Positions 18,009 through 25,375 of a stretch of DNA of 64,000 nucleotides are shown one piece after another (positions within the stretch are counted from its first letter, which is position 1; each line of letters begins with the position of its first letter). This stretch comes from a virus, in the IMG/VR virus record IMGVR_UViG_3300027759_000045, positions 282,857-346,856 of that record; one strand, 5' to 3'. The notes beneath the pieces were generated by a model. That model saw only the letters and a program-made list of their open reading frames with translations. It did not search any database and was not told the DNA's origin. Both the position numbers and the translations under genes were made by a program.

Positions 18009-18299
18009 ATGTTAATTGATAAAGGCGCCTCAATAGGTGAAGTAGTGACGTTTAAACTAACGTCCGGTGAAGAGTTAATTGGAAAATTAATTGAAGAAAC
18101 CGATGTATACTATAAACTGTCACGTCCAATGGTGATTGCCATGGGCGCCCAGGGTCCTGGACTGATGCCTTATTTGTTCACAGTGAGTCCGGACAAAGAT
18201 ATCAAACTGTCAAAGGGCACAGTCACAGTGGTGGCAGCCACAGATAAGGCCTTTGCTGATCAGTTTATTCAAAGCACCACCGGCATTATTGTACGATAA
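18009..18299 (+). CDS. Small beta-barrel (Sm-like) phage protein, 96 aa
   Basis: Starts at the ATG right after the glutaredoxin stop. GEVVTFKLTSGEELIGKLIEE resembles the first two strands of an Sm/LSm-type barrel, and a second beta segment follows. I recall homologues beside nrd or structural genes in T4-like phages. Role unknown; the fold is inference. Its TAA stop is part of the TAAATA box that drives the next gene. Confidence 0.7.
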   Translation: MLIDKGASIGEVVTFKLTSGEELIGKLIEETDVYYKLSRPMVIAMGAQGPGLMPYLFTVSPDKDIKLSKGTVTVVAATDKAFADQFIQSTTGIIVR

Positions 18300-18302
18300 A
18301 TA
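18297..18302 (+). promoter_or_regulatory. Late-promoter-like TAAATA box overlapping a stop codon
   Basis: The stop TAA of the upstream gene forms the first half of the box. AAGGAC follows as ribosome binding site for the PAAR gene at 18321. Confidence 0.55.
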
Positions 18303-18320
18303 ACGCACAAGGACAAACAC

Positions 18321-18614
18321 ATGCCAAACGTACAACGACAGGGTGACACAAACTCAGTAGGCGGAGCAGCCGGGGCAGGAGTGGCATCTGTGCGAGTAAA
18401 TGGCATACCTATTGTGGTTGACGGTACCAGTGTTTCGGCCCATGCACCATGGCCTCAACGTAGATACAACCCGCACCCACCACACGCTGCCGCAGGCACT
18501 GCTGGCGGCAGTGGCACAGTACGTGCCGGCGGCAAACCTGTTGTTAGAACAGGAGACGCTGACACATGTGGACATGCTCGTGTAGGCGGCAGTCCTGACG
18601 TAAGGGCAGGATAA
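18321..18614 (+). CDS. PAAR-domain spike-tip protein
   Basis: 97 aa, Gly/Ala-rich with PAAR-type repeats (VRQGD-like start, VRVNGIPIVVDG, VRAGGKPVVRTGD, ARVGGSPDVRAG) and several His/Cys that could bind the metal at the tip. PAAR proteins cap the central spike of contractile tails and help pierce the cell envelope. Ends in a TAATG overlap with the next structural gene. Confidence 0.9.
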   Translation: MPNVQRQGDTNSVGGAAGAGVASVRVNGIPIVVDGTSVSAHAPWPQRRYNPHPPHAAAGTAGGSGTVRAGGKPVVRTGDADTCGHARVGGSPDVRAG

Positions 18615-20677
18615 TGGCCGGATCATTGTCGCCACTGCAACTGCAAGCTGCTGCTGGTTTATTTCAAAATCAAGGCTACATTATTGTTGCAAATTTAACT
18701 GCCAATGTTAATGCATATAACTCAACTGCGTTGTTGACTCCTTTGATAAATGCCATCGGCAATGCAGGACCCGCCGCCGGGAATTTAACACCAGAAACAA
18801 TAGCGTCACTACAAACATTTGCCAACACCACTTGCCCTGCACTAGCCGATTCCATAGTGGCCAACATTGTAGCACCTGTATCAACCACATTGAGTAATCC
18901 TGGAATGTCCGGCATTATTACACTGACCGCAGAAGCGTACATGGGCAACGTCGATCTCAGTATATTTGCACAGAATTTTATTCAGGCAAATAGTTATTGC
19001 TCAACTGTGAATAGTTTTATCAACAGCGCAGTAAACGCCAACGATTATTTAGGTCCTACATTTACTGGCATGGACAATCTTGTCACAGCAGGCCTTACTG
19101 AGATCAATCGTGCCACGGCAGCCACGGGCGATGACTTGTACAATGCTGGTCAATACATTGATCTAGGCAATCTTGACAACTACGGAACCCCGTTGGCACT
19201 GATACAACAGATATCTCGTCGTGCTGGAACCATTAGTCCGTTGATCTCAGTATTGAGCACAGCCGGCGTGCCCGATAACATTATTCTCAATCTCAATGAT
19301 CCTGCTGTGGTAGTTACTGACACTGTGCAAAAACTTATGTATAACGCATTGCTTGGTGTCACCGGTGACGAACTTGCAAATATATTAAGAATCCTAGATG
19401 TATGGACTCCAAACATCAACACATTGGCAGACTTATTGAATCCTGCTGTGATGTTGCCCAACAGTTATCCATCGCTGACAACACCAACTGCAGATGGTCC
19501 ACGTGCTATTTACATCACTGCTCCGGTGGAACCACCTGTTGACTACGATAATTTAACCCCTGAACAGAGTCAGTTAATACTCGACGAAGAAGCTGCCGTG
19601 AGAGCAATTGATCGTCCACTGGCCTGTGAGATACGTCAAAGTGAAAATCCAGTCACTGCAGGATCCACTGCCAGTCCTGTTACAGGAGACACTTCCGGCA
19701 ACACAGGATCTGGCAATCAATACACACCCAATAGTGCATTGTTACCAGCAGTGGCCGGCGACCAAGCTGGCATAAGTTATGAGCGACTGAGCGTGATGAC
19801 AACGCCAGGACTGGCACTGGTCAACAAAGCATTATCCTGCTCACTTGACCAAGTTACCAATATTGGTCGTATGAATTTACCACAGTTGTCTGCGGCATTT
19901 TTAGCAGCCGAGACCAACAAAGGGTTGCCAGCAATCCTAGACCAGACTGCTCCATTACCAACTGCAGACGTAAGCTACTATGCAAATAGTATAGCAACAG
20001 GATCTGGCGTAAATGGAACTATATTGTTGACTGATATTCTTGGAACTCCAGCAACCCAGAATGTTGCTGACAATATTGGAAACTGTGTTGCTATTATTAA
20101 TAATTTGCAAACAGCAAATGCATTGGGTAATTTGATTACCATATACAATGGCATATACGCAAACACAATTGCGTCAGACGAGGCCAATGTATTGTTGTTG
20201 ATTCCAATAGCAGTGACTGAGATTGGAAATATTATTGCTGCCTACCCTACAGAAACGGCCAGTCTTAACACAAACTTTTCAGCAATCAGCACACAGATAA
20301 CAAAAGAAACTGAATTACAAGTTCGAGCAGGTATGGATGTTGGCAATGTACTAGGCAATAACCAATCGGCTATTATGAGTTTTGTGTCGTCGCTACCGAG
20401 TTTTGGGCTTGACACCAAAGTAGGCGGTTCAGCGCAGTATCTAGAACTTGTGGCCAACATTGATTTGTCAACTGCCAATACCATTGCTGAAACAAGTGCA
20501 GGTCAATCTACTGTGGCAGTGCTACGTGAAGGCCGCACAACAGCCGCCCTTAATGTTGCAGGTGTAGGGACATCAGCTACCACTGTGGACCCAATACCAT
20601 CAACTCCGCCTCCGCAAGCTGTGTTAAGCAGTTCTAGAATCTTTGAAAGAGAAGCGCAGAGTCAAGTAATTTATTAA
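18614..20677 (+). CDS. Large structural protein, probable baseplate or tail component, 687 aa
   Basis: Neutral, Ala/Asn/Thr/Leu-rich throughout with long helical stretches and few charges. A middle linker (about 350-380) is Gly/Ser/Thr-rich. Coupling to the PAAR gene suggests an associated baseplate or spike protein. No domain recognised and no enzyme motif seen. Confidence 0.75.
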   Translation: MAGSLSPLQLQAAAGLFQNQGYIIVANLTANVNAYNSTALLTPLINAIGNAGPAAGNLTPETIASLQTFANTTCPALADSIVANIVAPVSTTLSNPGMSGIITLTAEAYMGNVDLSIFAQNFIQANSYCSTVNSFINSAVNANDYLGPTFTGMDNLVTAGLTEINRATAATGDDLYNAGQYIDLGNLDNYGTPLALIQQISRRAGTISPLISVLSTAGVPDNIILNLNDPAVVVTDTVQKLMYNALLGVTGDELANILRILDVWTPNINTLADLLNPAVMLPNSYPSLTTPTADGPRAIYITAPVEPPVDYDNLTPEQSQLILDEEAAVRAIDRPLACEIRQSENPVTAGSTASPVTGDTSGNTGSGNQYTPNSALLPAVAGDQAGISYERLSVMTTPGLALVNKALSCSLDQVTNIGRMNLPQLSAAFLAAETNKGLPAILDQTAPLPTADVSYYANSIATGSGVNGTILLTDILGTPATQNVADNIGNCVAIINNLQTANALGNLITIYNGIYANTIASDEANVLLLIPIAVTEIGNIIAAYPTETASLNTNFSAISTQITKETELQVRAGMDVGNVLGNNQSAIMSFVSSLPSFGLDTKVGGSAQYLELVANIDLSTANTIAETSAGQSTVAVLREGRTTAALNVAGVGTSATTVDPIPSTPPPQAVLSSSRIFEREAQSQVIY

Positions 20678-20775
20678 ATCCACCCGCCAAAGTCGGTGGA
20701 TAAATTAATCGGATGAACTTCCCATCCGTCTTGTGCCCATCGTAGTAACATCAATAATGTGTCTAAATAGTTCAT
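20674..20775 (-). CDS. Tiny protein, 33 aa
   Basis: MNYLDTLLMLLRWAQDGWEV... Last of four minus-strand mini-genes joined by ATGA overlaps. It begins inside the stop of the gene before it. Amphipathic helix-like; function unknown. Supported mainly by the overlap pattern. Confidence 0.5.
   Translation of the reverse strand: MNYLDTLLMLLRWAQDGWEVHPINLSTDFGGWI
20678..20701. terminator. Possible bidirectional hairpin
   Basis: ATCCACC...GGTGGAT forms a 7-bp stem between the converging 18614-20677 gene and the minus-strand mini-operon; it overlaps the last codons of the latter. No clear T run, so weak. Confidence 0.35.
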
Positions 20776-20855
20776 TTATCAAACTCCTGCACTAGATATA
20801 CGAGAATTATTGCCCCAAATATTATAATTTGAACCGCGACTAATCCTATGTCCAT
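20772..20855 (-). CDS. Tiny membrane peptide, 27 aa
   Basis: One hydrophobic segment (GLVAVQIIIFGAIILVYL) followed by QEFDK. Starts just after the stop of the 34-aa gene and ends in an ATGA overlap with the 33-aa gene. Function unknown. Confidence 0.5.
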   Translation of the reverse strand: MDIGLVAVQIIIFGAIILVYLVQEFDK

Positions 20856-20857
20856 GA

Positions 20858-20962
20858 TTACTTCCAATAATTGTATTTGCTGGCAGGACTTTGACGATAT
20901 TCGTGAATCATCTCTGCCCAGGCAATTAACCCGTCATACACTGTGTTGATAATTTTTTTCAT
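20858..20962 (-). CDS. Tiny protein, 34 aa
   Basis: MKKIINTVYDGLIAWAEMIHEY... amphipathic and aromatic. Starts in an ATGA overlap with the DUF3563-like gene, so translation is probably coupled. Resembles short helical peptides of Burkholderiales; function unknown. Confidence 0.55.
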   Translation of the reverse strand: MKKIINTVYDGLIAWAEMIHEYRQSPASKYNYWK

Positions 20963-21126
20963 AGATAACTTCCTTGCCGGCGGTCATATTCTCTAGTCCA
21001 ATGATCTACATCAGACACATCTTGTACATTCTTGCTTGCTAAGAAGGCTTCTAACTTGTTTTGATAGTTCTGTGATGGGAACATCTCGGCTAGACGCTCA
21101 ATTAGTTTTGCTATTGTTGCTGTCAT
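20959..21126 (-). CDS. DUF3563-like small protein, 55 aa
   Basis: A helix (LIERLAEMFP) is followed by LEAFLASKNVQDVSDVDHWT and a basic end. This resembles DUF3563, a short family mostly found in Burkholderiales (pattern: YLA-S..D..DVE.R). An AAAGGAA ribosome binding site sits at the right distance. It heads the four-gene unit, which has its own late promoter and hairpin leader. Confidence 0.65.
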   Translation of the reverse strand: MTATIAKLIERLAEMFPSQNYQNKLEAFLASKNVQDVSDVDHWTREYDRRQGSYL

Positions 21127-21145
21127 TGCTTTTTCCTTTAGTATT

Positions 21146-21166
21146 GTAGAAACTCGTGGTTTCTAC
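21146..21166 (-). promoter_or_regulatory. Leader hairpin of the minus-strand mini-operon
   Basis: GTAGAAAC and GTTTCTAC form a perfect 8-bp stem between the late promoter and the ribosome binding site of the DUF3563-like gene. The GGTTTCTACT arm is repeated upstream at about 21199-21210. Confidence 0.6.
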
Positions 21167-21170
21167 TGAG

Positions 21171-21190
21171 TTATTTATGTTGCGTCGCAA
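21171..21190 (-). promoter_or_regulatory. Palindrome-fused late promoter
   Basis: Minus strand TTGCGACGCAACATAAATAA: inverted repeat TTGCG/CGCAA joined directly to CATAAATAA. It is identical at 18 of 20 positions to the element before the phasin gene (50449-50468). Confidence 0.7.
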
Positions 21191-21226
21191 TATACCTAGT
21201 GGTTTCTACTAATAAAATAGTCAAAA

Positions 21227-21252
21227 ATAAACCCACTTGAAAGTGGGTTTAT
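21227..21252 (-). terminator. Rho-independent terminator
   Basis: AAACCCACTT/AAGTGGGTTT stem. On the minus strand it is followed by ATTTTTG, so it ends the transcript of the 21639-21249 genes. Confidence 0.8.
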
Positions 21253-21428
21253 GTGGTACCGTGTGTTTCGTGATACCGTTTAAGCGCCAGCATTCTGGCC
21301 ACGTATAATCTATATTGAACGTAATCGGAAAGTTCGTCGTCCGGAACTAGTTGTCCAAACTCTGCGCTTCTCCGATTACGCCCAAATTTGACTTCATCAT
21401 CTATGACAAAGTCTTCATCATCAAGATT
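21249..21428 (-). CDS. Reading frame without a start codon, possibly reached by +1 frameshift
   Basis: About 59 codons beginning immediately after the stop of the exported 70-aa gene, in its +1 frame, with no ATG, GTG or TTG before the conserved-looking part. It codes an acidic stretch (DDEDFVIDDEV) and DDELSDYVQYRLYVARMLAL, which looks like a real phage protein end. Reading GCG AAA then slipping one base over TAA would fuse it to the upstream protein. The alternative is an assembly or mutation error. The terminator lies at its end. Confidence 0.4.
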   Translation of the reverse strand, partial: NLDDEDFVIDDEVKFGRNRRSAEFGQLVPDDELSDYVQYRLYVARMLALKRYHETHGTT

Positions 21429-21639
21429 ATTTCGCGGCTGGAGTAGCGGCTTTGCTGTCTGCTTTAGGTGCGTCTTTCTTAGCAGGCTCACTTTTTGCAG
21501 GCGTTGCTGTCGCAGGAGCGGCAGGGGCTGTGGCAGCAGGTTTGGCTTCTGCTTTCTTTTCTTCTTTCTTGGCAGCAGGTGCTTGAGCAAATGCAGAAAG
21601 AGCAACAGTGGTGGCGATTAAAGCGATAAGTTGTTTCAT
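21427..21639 (-). CDS. Small exported Ala/Lys/Pro-rich protein, 70 aa
   Basis: Sec signal peptide MKQLIALIATTVALSAFA, cleaved before QAP. The mature part is only Ala, Lys, Pro, Glu, Thr, Ser and Asp, a composition common in Burkholderiales periplasmic proteins and strongly suggestive of a host origin. AAGGAG ribosome binding site. Mature protein predicted disordered and basic; function unknown. Confidence 0.8.
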   Translation of the reverse strand: MKQLIALIATTVALSAFAQAPAAKKEEKKAEAKPAATAPAAPATATPAKSEPAKKDAPKADSKAATPAAK

Positions 21640-21715
21640 GGTATCTCCTTGATTAGAAACTGTAGACCTGGACTTTCCTGGCTACACATATATAACGCCA
21701 CAGCCTGCACATCGG

Positions 21716-21744
21716 TTGACACAGAATTGGTATTTTGTTATAAT
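21716..21744 (+). promoter_or_regulatory. Sigma70-type promoter
   Basis: TTGACA (21716-21721), 17-bp spacer, TATAAT (21739-21744). Leads to the zincin gene at 21773 through a short leader with AAAAAGGC. Confidence 0.85.
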
Positions 21745-21772
21745 TTGGGCATATAGTAAAAAAAAGGCACAT

Positions 21773-22174
21773 ATGGAATTGCACGTTGAAGCCGGACCCA
21801 AAACCAAACGCTACATTGAAGCACTGGTTCCCAGCATGTTGGCCCAGCTTGGACTTGCTAAAAATCAAAAATTGCTGATGATCAAAGTGGACCCTGATCT
21901 AGATGAATTGGGCACCACAATTCCCTTGACAGGAATTGACACTTACTTGGTGGTGTTAAAACCCACTAGAGATCTGTATGCCCTGGGCGTTACCCTGGCC
22001 CATGAGCTGGTGCATGTACGACAGATGGCTAGAGGCATACTAAAAATCATGCCAAAAGGCAAAAAATGGCGGGGCAAATACTATGGCAGAAATGTGGCAT
22101 ATTTACAACAGCCCTGGGAATTAGATGCCTTTGCCCGGCAAGAAATTGTGTTTCGCAGAGCAATTGAGTTGTGA
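21773..22174 (+). CDS. Small zincin-like metallopeptidase, 133 aa
   Basis: LAHELVHVRQ (about 82-91) is an HExxH zinc-peptidase motif, and QPWELDAFARQ further on offers a third Glu ligand, as in SprT/ImmA-like zincins. The start at 21773 was chosen because the promoter -10 box lies inside the longer upstream frame. Target unknown. First gene of an accessory run with individual promoters. Confidence 0.8.
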   Translation: MELHVEAGPKTKRYIEALVPSMLAQLGLAKNQKLLMIKVDPDLDELGTTIPLTGIDTYLVVLKPTRDLYALGVTLAHELVHVRQMARGILKIMPKGKKWRGKYYGRNVAYLQQPWELDAFARQEIVFRRAIEL

Positions 22175-22180
22175 TTTCGG

Positions 22181-22209
22181 TTGACCAATAATTCCCGAAC
22201 TGCTATAAT
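22181..22209 (+). promoter_or_regulatory. Repeated promoter cassette, copy 1
   Basis: TTGACC, 17-bp spacer AATAATTCCCGAACTGC, TATAAT. The spacer end TGC gives an extended -10. The next ATG (22216) is 6 nt after TATAAT, so the mRNA should be leaderless. Confidence 0.9.
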
Positions 22210-22215
22210 CATAGT

Positions 22216-22449
22216 ATGAAATTAGATACAAATGAAATTTTGCAGTGGGCCGGGGCTATTTTTATAGTAGCAGGCCATAGCCTAAATGCAGTGGGTCCAA
22301 CAGCCCATCCTTACAATATCCTTACATTTTTTATTGGGACTATTTTGTTCCTGATCTGGACTGTGCGTGTTGCAAATAAACCACAGATGTTTGTAAATCT
22401 TGTAAGTGTTGCAATTGGGCTGATTGGGCTGATAAAAGCCATTGGTTGA
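22216..22449 (+). CDS. Small membrane protein, 77 aa
   Basis: Two to three hydrophobic segments (about 12-28, 36-52, 58-76) with few charges. It has no Shine-Dalgarno sequence: the ATG sits at the predicted transcription start. The stop TGA forms part of the next promoter -35 box. Function unknown. Confidence 0.75.
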   Translation: MKLDTNEILQWAGAIFIVAGHSLNAVGPTAHPYNILTFFIGTILFLIWTVRVANKPQMFVNLVSVAIGLIGLIKAIG

Positions 22450-22474
22450 CCGAATATTGCCCTTTTGCTATAAT
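22446..22474 (+). promoter_or_regulatory. Repeated promoter cassette, copy 2
   Basis: TTGACC-N17-TATAAT. The preceding stop TGA is inside TTGACC. The downstream ATAGCATAGTTTAACAAAAA leader and GGAG are the same as after copy 7 (59753). Confidence 0.9.
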
Positions 22475-22504
22475 ATAGCATAGTTTAACAAAAAGGAGCC
22501 AAAA

Positions 22505-22834
22505 ATGACTTTAAGATACGAAACAGTTGGTGAAATGATTACTCAAAACGAACAAGAAAAATCAATCCGCGTCGCGGTTGGACGAGACATGCAACGTCAA
22601 CGTGAAATTGGCATGTATGGCATCACCGAAGCTGACATGTGTGAAAACATCGAATCTTCGATCACATTCAAAACTTCGGGTCCTGCAATGATTGTGGCCA
22701 GCTTGATGAGTGATGCACAAGAGATGATGGCTTACGAAAAGCCCAATTCCCGCACTATTGAAGCTCAGCGTCAACTGCTCAATCGTGCTAAATTTGTCTT
22801 GTTTACCTACATCATGGACAAACAAAACGGTTGA
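22505..22834 (+). CDS. Hypothetical protein, 109 aa
   Basis: Soluble, helical, charged, with Met-rich patches (MCENIESSITFKTSGPAM). Carries an AAGGAG site and its own cassette promoter, and its stop lies within the next -35 box. Similar sequences are common as orphan genes in large phages in my memory. Function unknown. Confidence 0.75.
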   Translation: MTLRYETVGEMITQNEQEKSIRVAVGRDMQRQREIGMYGITEADMCENIESSITFKTSGPAMIVASLMSDAQEMMAYEKPNSRTIEAQRQLLNRAKFVLFTYIMDKQNG

Positions 22835-22859
22835 CCCGAAATTCCCAAACTGTTATAAT
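22831..22859 (+). promoter_or_regulatory. Repeated promoter cassette, copy 3
   Basis: TTGACC, spacer CGAAATTCCCAAACTGT, TATAAT. Overlaps the stop codon of the 109-aa gene. Confidence 0.9.
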
Positions 22860-22889
22860 ACTTGTATAGAAACTAAAAAGGATTCCGAA

Positions 22890-23243
22890 ATGACAGCAAT
22901 AGCAACACAGATCACAGAGCAGTTGGTACAAGATGCAACCAATGAAGCAGGCATTCAGGCACGTACAGCGGCCAAGGCATTCCACGCCAAACATGGCGAT
23001 CGTGATGCTTGTGGATTTGCTTGGGTCAATGTGTTTGGCGTTCGCTCAAACTCAAAATTGGGCAAGTGGTTGCAGGCCGCAGGCTTCCGTAAGGACTACA
23101 CAGGTGCATTGAGCCTGTGGAACCCCAGTGGCTTCCCAACACAGAGCATCAGCATTTTGGAAGCAGGTGCAGAAGCCTATGCCGAAGTACTGAAGACCAA
23201 ACTGGGCCTGACACAGGTCTACGCCGGAAGCAGATTAGATTGA
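22890..23243 (+). CDS. Conserved phage hypothetical protein, 117 aa
   Basis: Start at 22890 follows AAAAAGGA and the promoter; the longer frame would overlap the -10 box. It contains HGDRDACGFAWVNVFGVR and a C-terminal EAGAEAYAEVL...SRLD. This pattern recurs in unrelated phages as an uncharacterised protein. No catalytic site recognised. Confidence 0.8.
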   Translation: MTAIATQITEQLVQDATNEAGIQARTAAKAFHAKHGDRDACGFAWVNVFGVRSNSKLGKWLQAAGFRKDYTGALSLWNPSGFPTQSISILEAGAEAYAEVLKTKLGLTQVYAGSRLD

Positions 23244-23272
23244 TTGACCGATAATTCCCAAACTGCTATAAT
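23244..23272 (+). promoter_or_regulatory. Repeated promoter cassette, copy 4
   Basis: TTGACC directly follows the stop TGA (23241-23243). Spacer GATAATTCCCAAACTGC, then TATAAT. Confidence 0.9.
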
Positions 23273-23301
23273 ATACACATAGTAAGAAAAAAGGAAAAAA
23301 G

Positions 23302-23502
23302 ATGTCAAGTTTTGCCGAAGATGTATTTGCAATTAATCCCAATATCACAGCAGAGAATGATGTTCTTGCACTAGGGTTTGAGGTTGTAAAAAAAGCACAA
23401 GGACTCAAGTCCGCCCGGTACTATTTTTGGTACCATGAAGATTTCCCTTCAGATTTAATTAATGAATATTTTTGGTTGCAACAACAGAAAGAGGTAGCGT
23501 AA
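23302..23502 (+). CDS. Hypothetical protein, 66 aa
   Basis: Acidic N-terminus, then aromatic-rich end (ARYYFWYHEDFP). AAGGAAAAAAG precedes the ATG. Lies one base before the 158-aa gene, so both share cassette promoter 4. Function unknown. Confidence 0.7.
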   Translation: MSSFAEDVFAINPNITAENDVLALGFEVVKKAQGLKSARYYFWYHEDFPSDLINEYFWLQQQKEVA

Positions 23503-23503
23503 A

Positions 23504-23980
23504 ATGGGTACACGTTCAAGAATTGGTGTCATGCACGGCGACGTTTGTAAATCAGTCTACTGTCACTGGGACGGCTATCTGGACCACAATGGTGTAATAT
23601 TGCAAGAGCACTATTATGACAGTGCCAAAGCCAACCACCTGGTGTCACTGGGCGACATTTCTTCTTTGGCTCGCAACATTGACTTTCCAGATGGCGAGTT
23701 TCATACTTTTGGTTCTCCTATGGAAAATGTAACTGTGTTTTACGGTCGTGACCGTGATGAAGACGGCACAGATTTTGCAACAGATCATACCTTTGAAGCG
23801 TTCTTTGAACGTGCCAAAAATTGCGGTGCAGAGTGGTATTACATTATGAAAGATGGTGTATGGTACGTGGGCAATACACATGAAAATGACGCCCGGTATT
23901 ACCAAAAGTTGGTGTTGTTATTGAAGGCCTTAGTGGACGAAATGGAAGTCAGCAAGACCTGGGACTCAGTTGACCTGTAA
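23504..23980 (+). CDS. Conserved phage protein, 158 aa
   Basis: Begins GTRSRIGVMHGD and continues with YCHWDGYLDHNG, a signature I know from many phage and some bacterial hypothetical proteins. A mixed alpha/beta protein with an acidic Asp-rich loop (GRDRDEDGTDF). No function established. The next promoter -35 box lies inside its last codons. Confidence 0.8.
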   Translation: MGTRSRIGVMHGDVCKSVYCHWDGYLDHNGVILQEHYYDSAKANHLVSLGDISSLARNIDFPDGEFHTFGSPMENVTVFYGRDRDEDGTDFATDHTFEAFFERAKNCGAEWYYIMKDGVWYVGNTHENDARYYQKLVLLLKALVDEMEVSKTWDSVDL

Positions 23981-23998
23981 TTCCCAAACTGCTATAAT
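23970..23998 (+). promoter_or_regulatory. Repeated promoter cassette, copy 5
   Basis: TTGACC at 23970-23975 codes the last residues of the upstream gene, and the stop TAA lies in the spacer. Spacer TGTAATTCCCAAACTGC, TATAAT. Confidence 0.9.
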
Positions 23999-24029
23999 AC
24001 ACACATAGTAAACGAAACAGGAGCCTGAG

Positions 24030-24302
24030 ATGGATATCAAAGAAATTAACTCTGCAATTATGTTTGGTAATTTGACCAATGATCAGTTGTCCAGTGTGAT
24101 TGATGCAGTGAAGTTTGCCCGAGCGCAACTGACCCAACAAAAGAAACGCAGTTTCTCAATCGGCGACAAGGTAAAGTTTACCAGCAATCGCAATGGATTG
24201 ACATACGTTGGCAACGTTCGTAAAGTTAAAATTAAATTTGTGCTGGTTAGTACGCCAGGCGGTGTGTTCAATGTGCCAGCCAACATGTTGGAGACAGCAT
24301 GA
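24030..24302 (+). CDS. Small protein with SH3/KOW-like end, 90 aa
   Basis: N-terminal helix pair, then FSIGDKVKFTSNRNGLTYVG and a beta-rich remainder, which resembles KOW/SH3-type small barrels found in nucleic-acid-binding proteins. GGAG ribosome binding site. Overlaps the next small gene (CATGA). Confidence 0.7.
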   Translation: MDIKEINSAIMFGNLTNDQLSSVIDAVKFARAQLTQQKKRSFSIGDKVKFTSNRNGLTYVGNVRKVKIKFVLVSTPGGVFNVPANMLETA

Positions 24303-24478
24303 ACAACAAGATCTTCAGTTACAAAATGCAGATGCAACTGACCGAACAAGAACTGGCCCAGTTCCGTGCCGCGTTTGCCGAGTTACAAAATGAAGTAACA
24401 GAAATATTCTTAGAAACAGAACAGCACAATGGCTTTCAAGCCGCCAATAAAGTGATCAATCGTGTTCGGAACAGGTAA
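24299..24478 (+). CDS. Small helical protein, 59 aa
   Basis: MNNKIFSYKMQMQLTEQE... then a long charged helix (EVTEIFLETEQHNGFQAANK) and a basic end. The ATG overlaps the stop of the 90-aa gene by 4 nt, arguing that it is translated. Function unknown. Confidence 0.65.
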   Translation: MNNKIFSYKMQMQLTEQELAQFRAAFAELQNEVTEIFLETEQHNGFQAANKVINRVRNR

Positions 24479-24520
24479 GTGCCCGCACCTAGTTTCCGTC
24501 AACAAATCAGGAGAAAGACA

Positions 24521-24943
24521 ATGGGACTTGACATGTATGCATACGTGGCCGCAAAGGAAGGCCAACAACGTGAGTTTTATGAGAGTGCCGAATTTGATGA
24601 TGATACCAAAGATTTTGTTAACAAGACAGTAGAACAGCCTCGTGAGATTGCTTACTGGCGCAAGCATCCTAATCTGCATGGCTGGATGGAACAACTTTGG
24701 AAAAGTCGCAATGGCGGCAACTGTGATGGCAGCAACTTCAACGGCATTGAGTTAGAACTTACATGGGCGGATCTTGAAGCACTTGAACTGGATGTCATTG
24801 CTGGCACACTGCCCAGTACGTCAGGTTTCTTTTTTGGCAATGAAGCAGATGAACACTATCGAGAACAAGATCTCAAGTTTGTCCGCGACGCTCGTGCAGA
24901 ATTGTTTTGTGGATTGAAAGTATTTTACAATAGTAGTTGGTAA
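24521..24943 (+). CDS. Conserved phage protein, 140 aa
   Basis: Starts MGLDMYAYV after an AGGAG site and contains IAYWRKHPNLHGWME, a Trp/His pattern common to an uncharacterised phage family. An N/G-rich loop follows. Sometimes databases attach enzyme names to this family; I see no supporting catalytic motif. Confidence 0.8.
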   Translation: MGLDMYAYVAAKEGQQREFYESAEFDDDTKDFVNKTVEQPREIAYWRKHPNLHGWMEQLWKSRNGGNCDGSNFNGIELELTWADLEALELDVIAGTLPSTSGFFFGNEADEHYREQDLKFVRDARAELFCGLKVFYNSSW

Positions 24944-24949
24944 CATCAT

Positions 24950-25375
24950 ATGAAAATTGGACTTAGTTATAGCCGTTGCGTTCTAGACATTGTCGAAGGT
25001 CGTGTGGCCATTGAAGATGTGCTGGTATTAATCACTCGTACAGATTTTAATCCATGTGATGACGAACAGTGGGCAGGGATCTGGGATGGATACACCTTGG
25101 GTAGATTAAGCAATCCTGAATGGGGTCACTATGACTTTAACAGCAAGGACGACGAGGACAAGTTCCGTAGTGTGAGCTGTATGCTGTACGAAGATGGCAG
25201 AATGCATCAGCCTCGACAGTTTGGAGCTCGCCCAAGACGTCGACCCGAAATCTGGTTGGAAACAGTATTGCCTGACAGTGAGCTGGAATCTCGACCCGCT
25301 GTGAAAGATGCCTGGGATCAGTTTCAAACTCTAGCCGGTTTGACCAATGTCAAGCTAGACCGAGAATATCAATGA
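24950..25375 (+). CDS. Hypothetical protein, 141 aa
   Basis: N-terminal LSYSRCVLDIVEG segment, middle Trp-rich region and RPRRRPEIWLE. I know similar short proteins from phages as unknowns. Overlaps the next gene by 4 nt (ATGA). Confidence 0.75.
   Translation: MKIGLSYSRCVLDIVEGRVAIEDVLVLITRTDFNPCDDEQWAGIWDGYTLGRLSNPEWGHYDFNSKDDEDKFRSVSCMLYEDGRMHQPRQFGARPRRRPEIWLETVLPDSELESRPAVKDAWDQFQTLAGLTNVKLDREYQ

Noticed and set aside
21743-21772. Upstream start for the zincin (21716)
   Set aside because: The added residues would be encoded by the promoter -35/-10 region and the leader.
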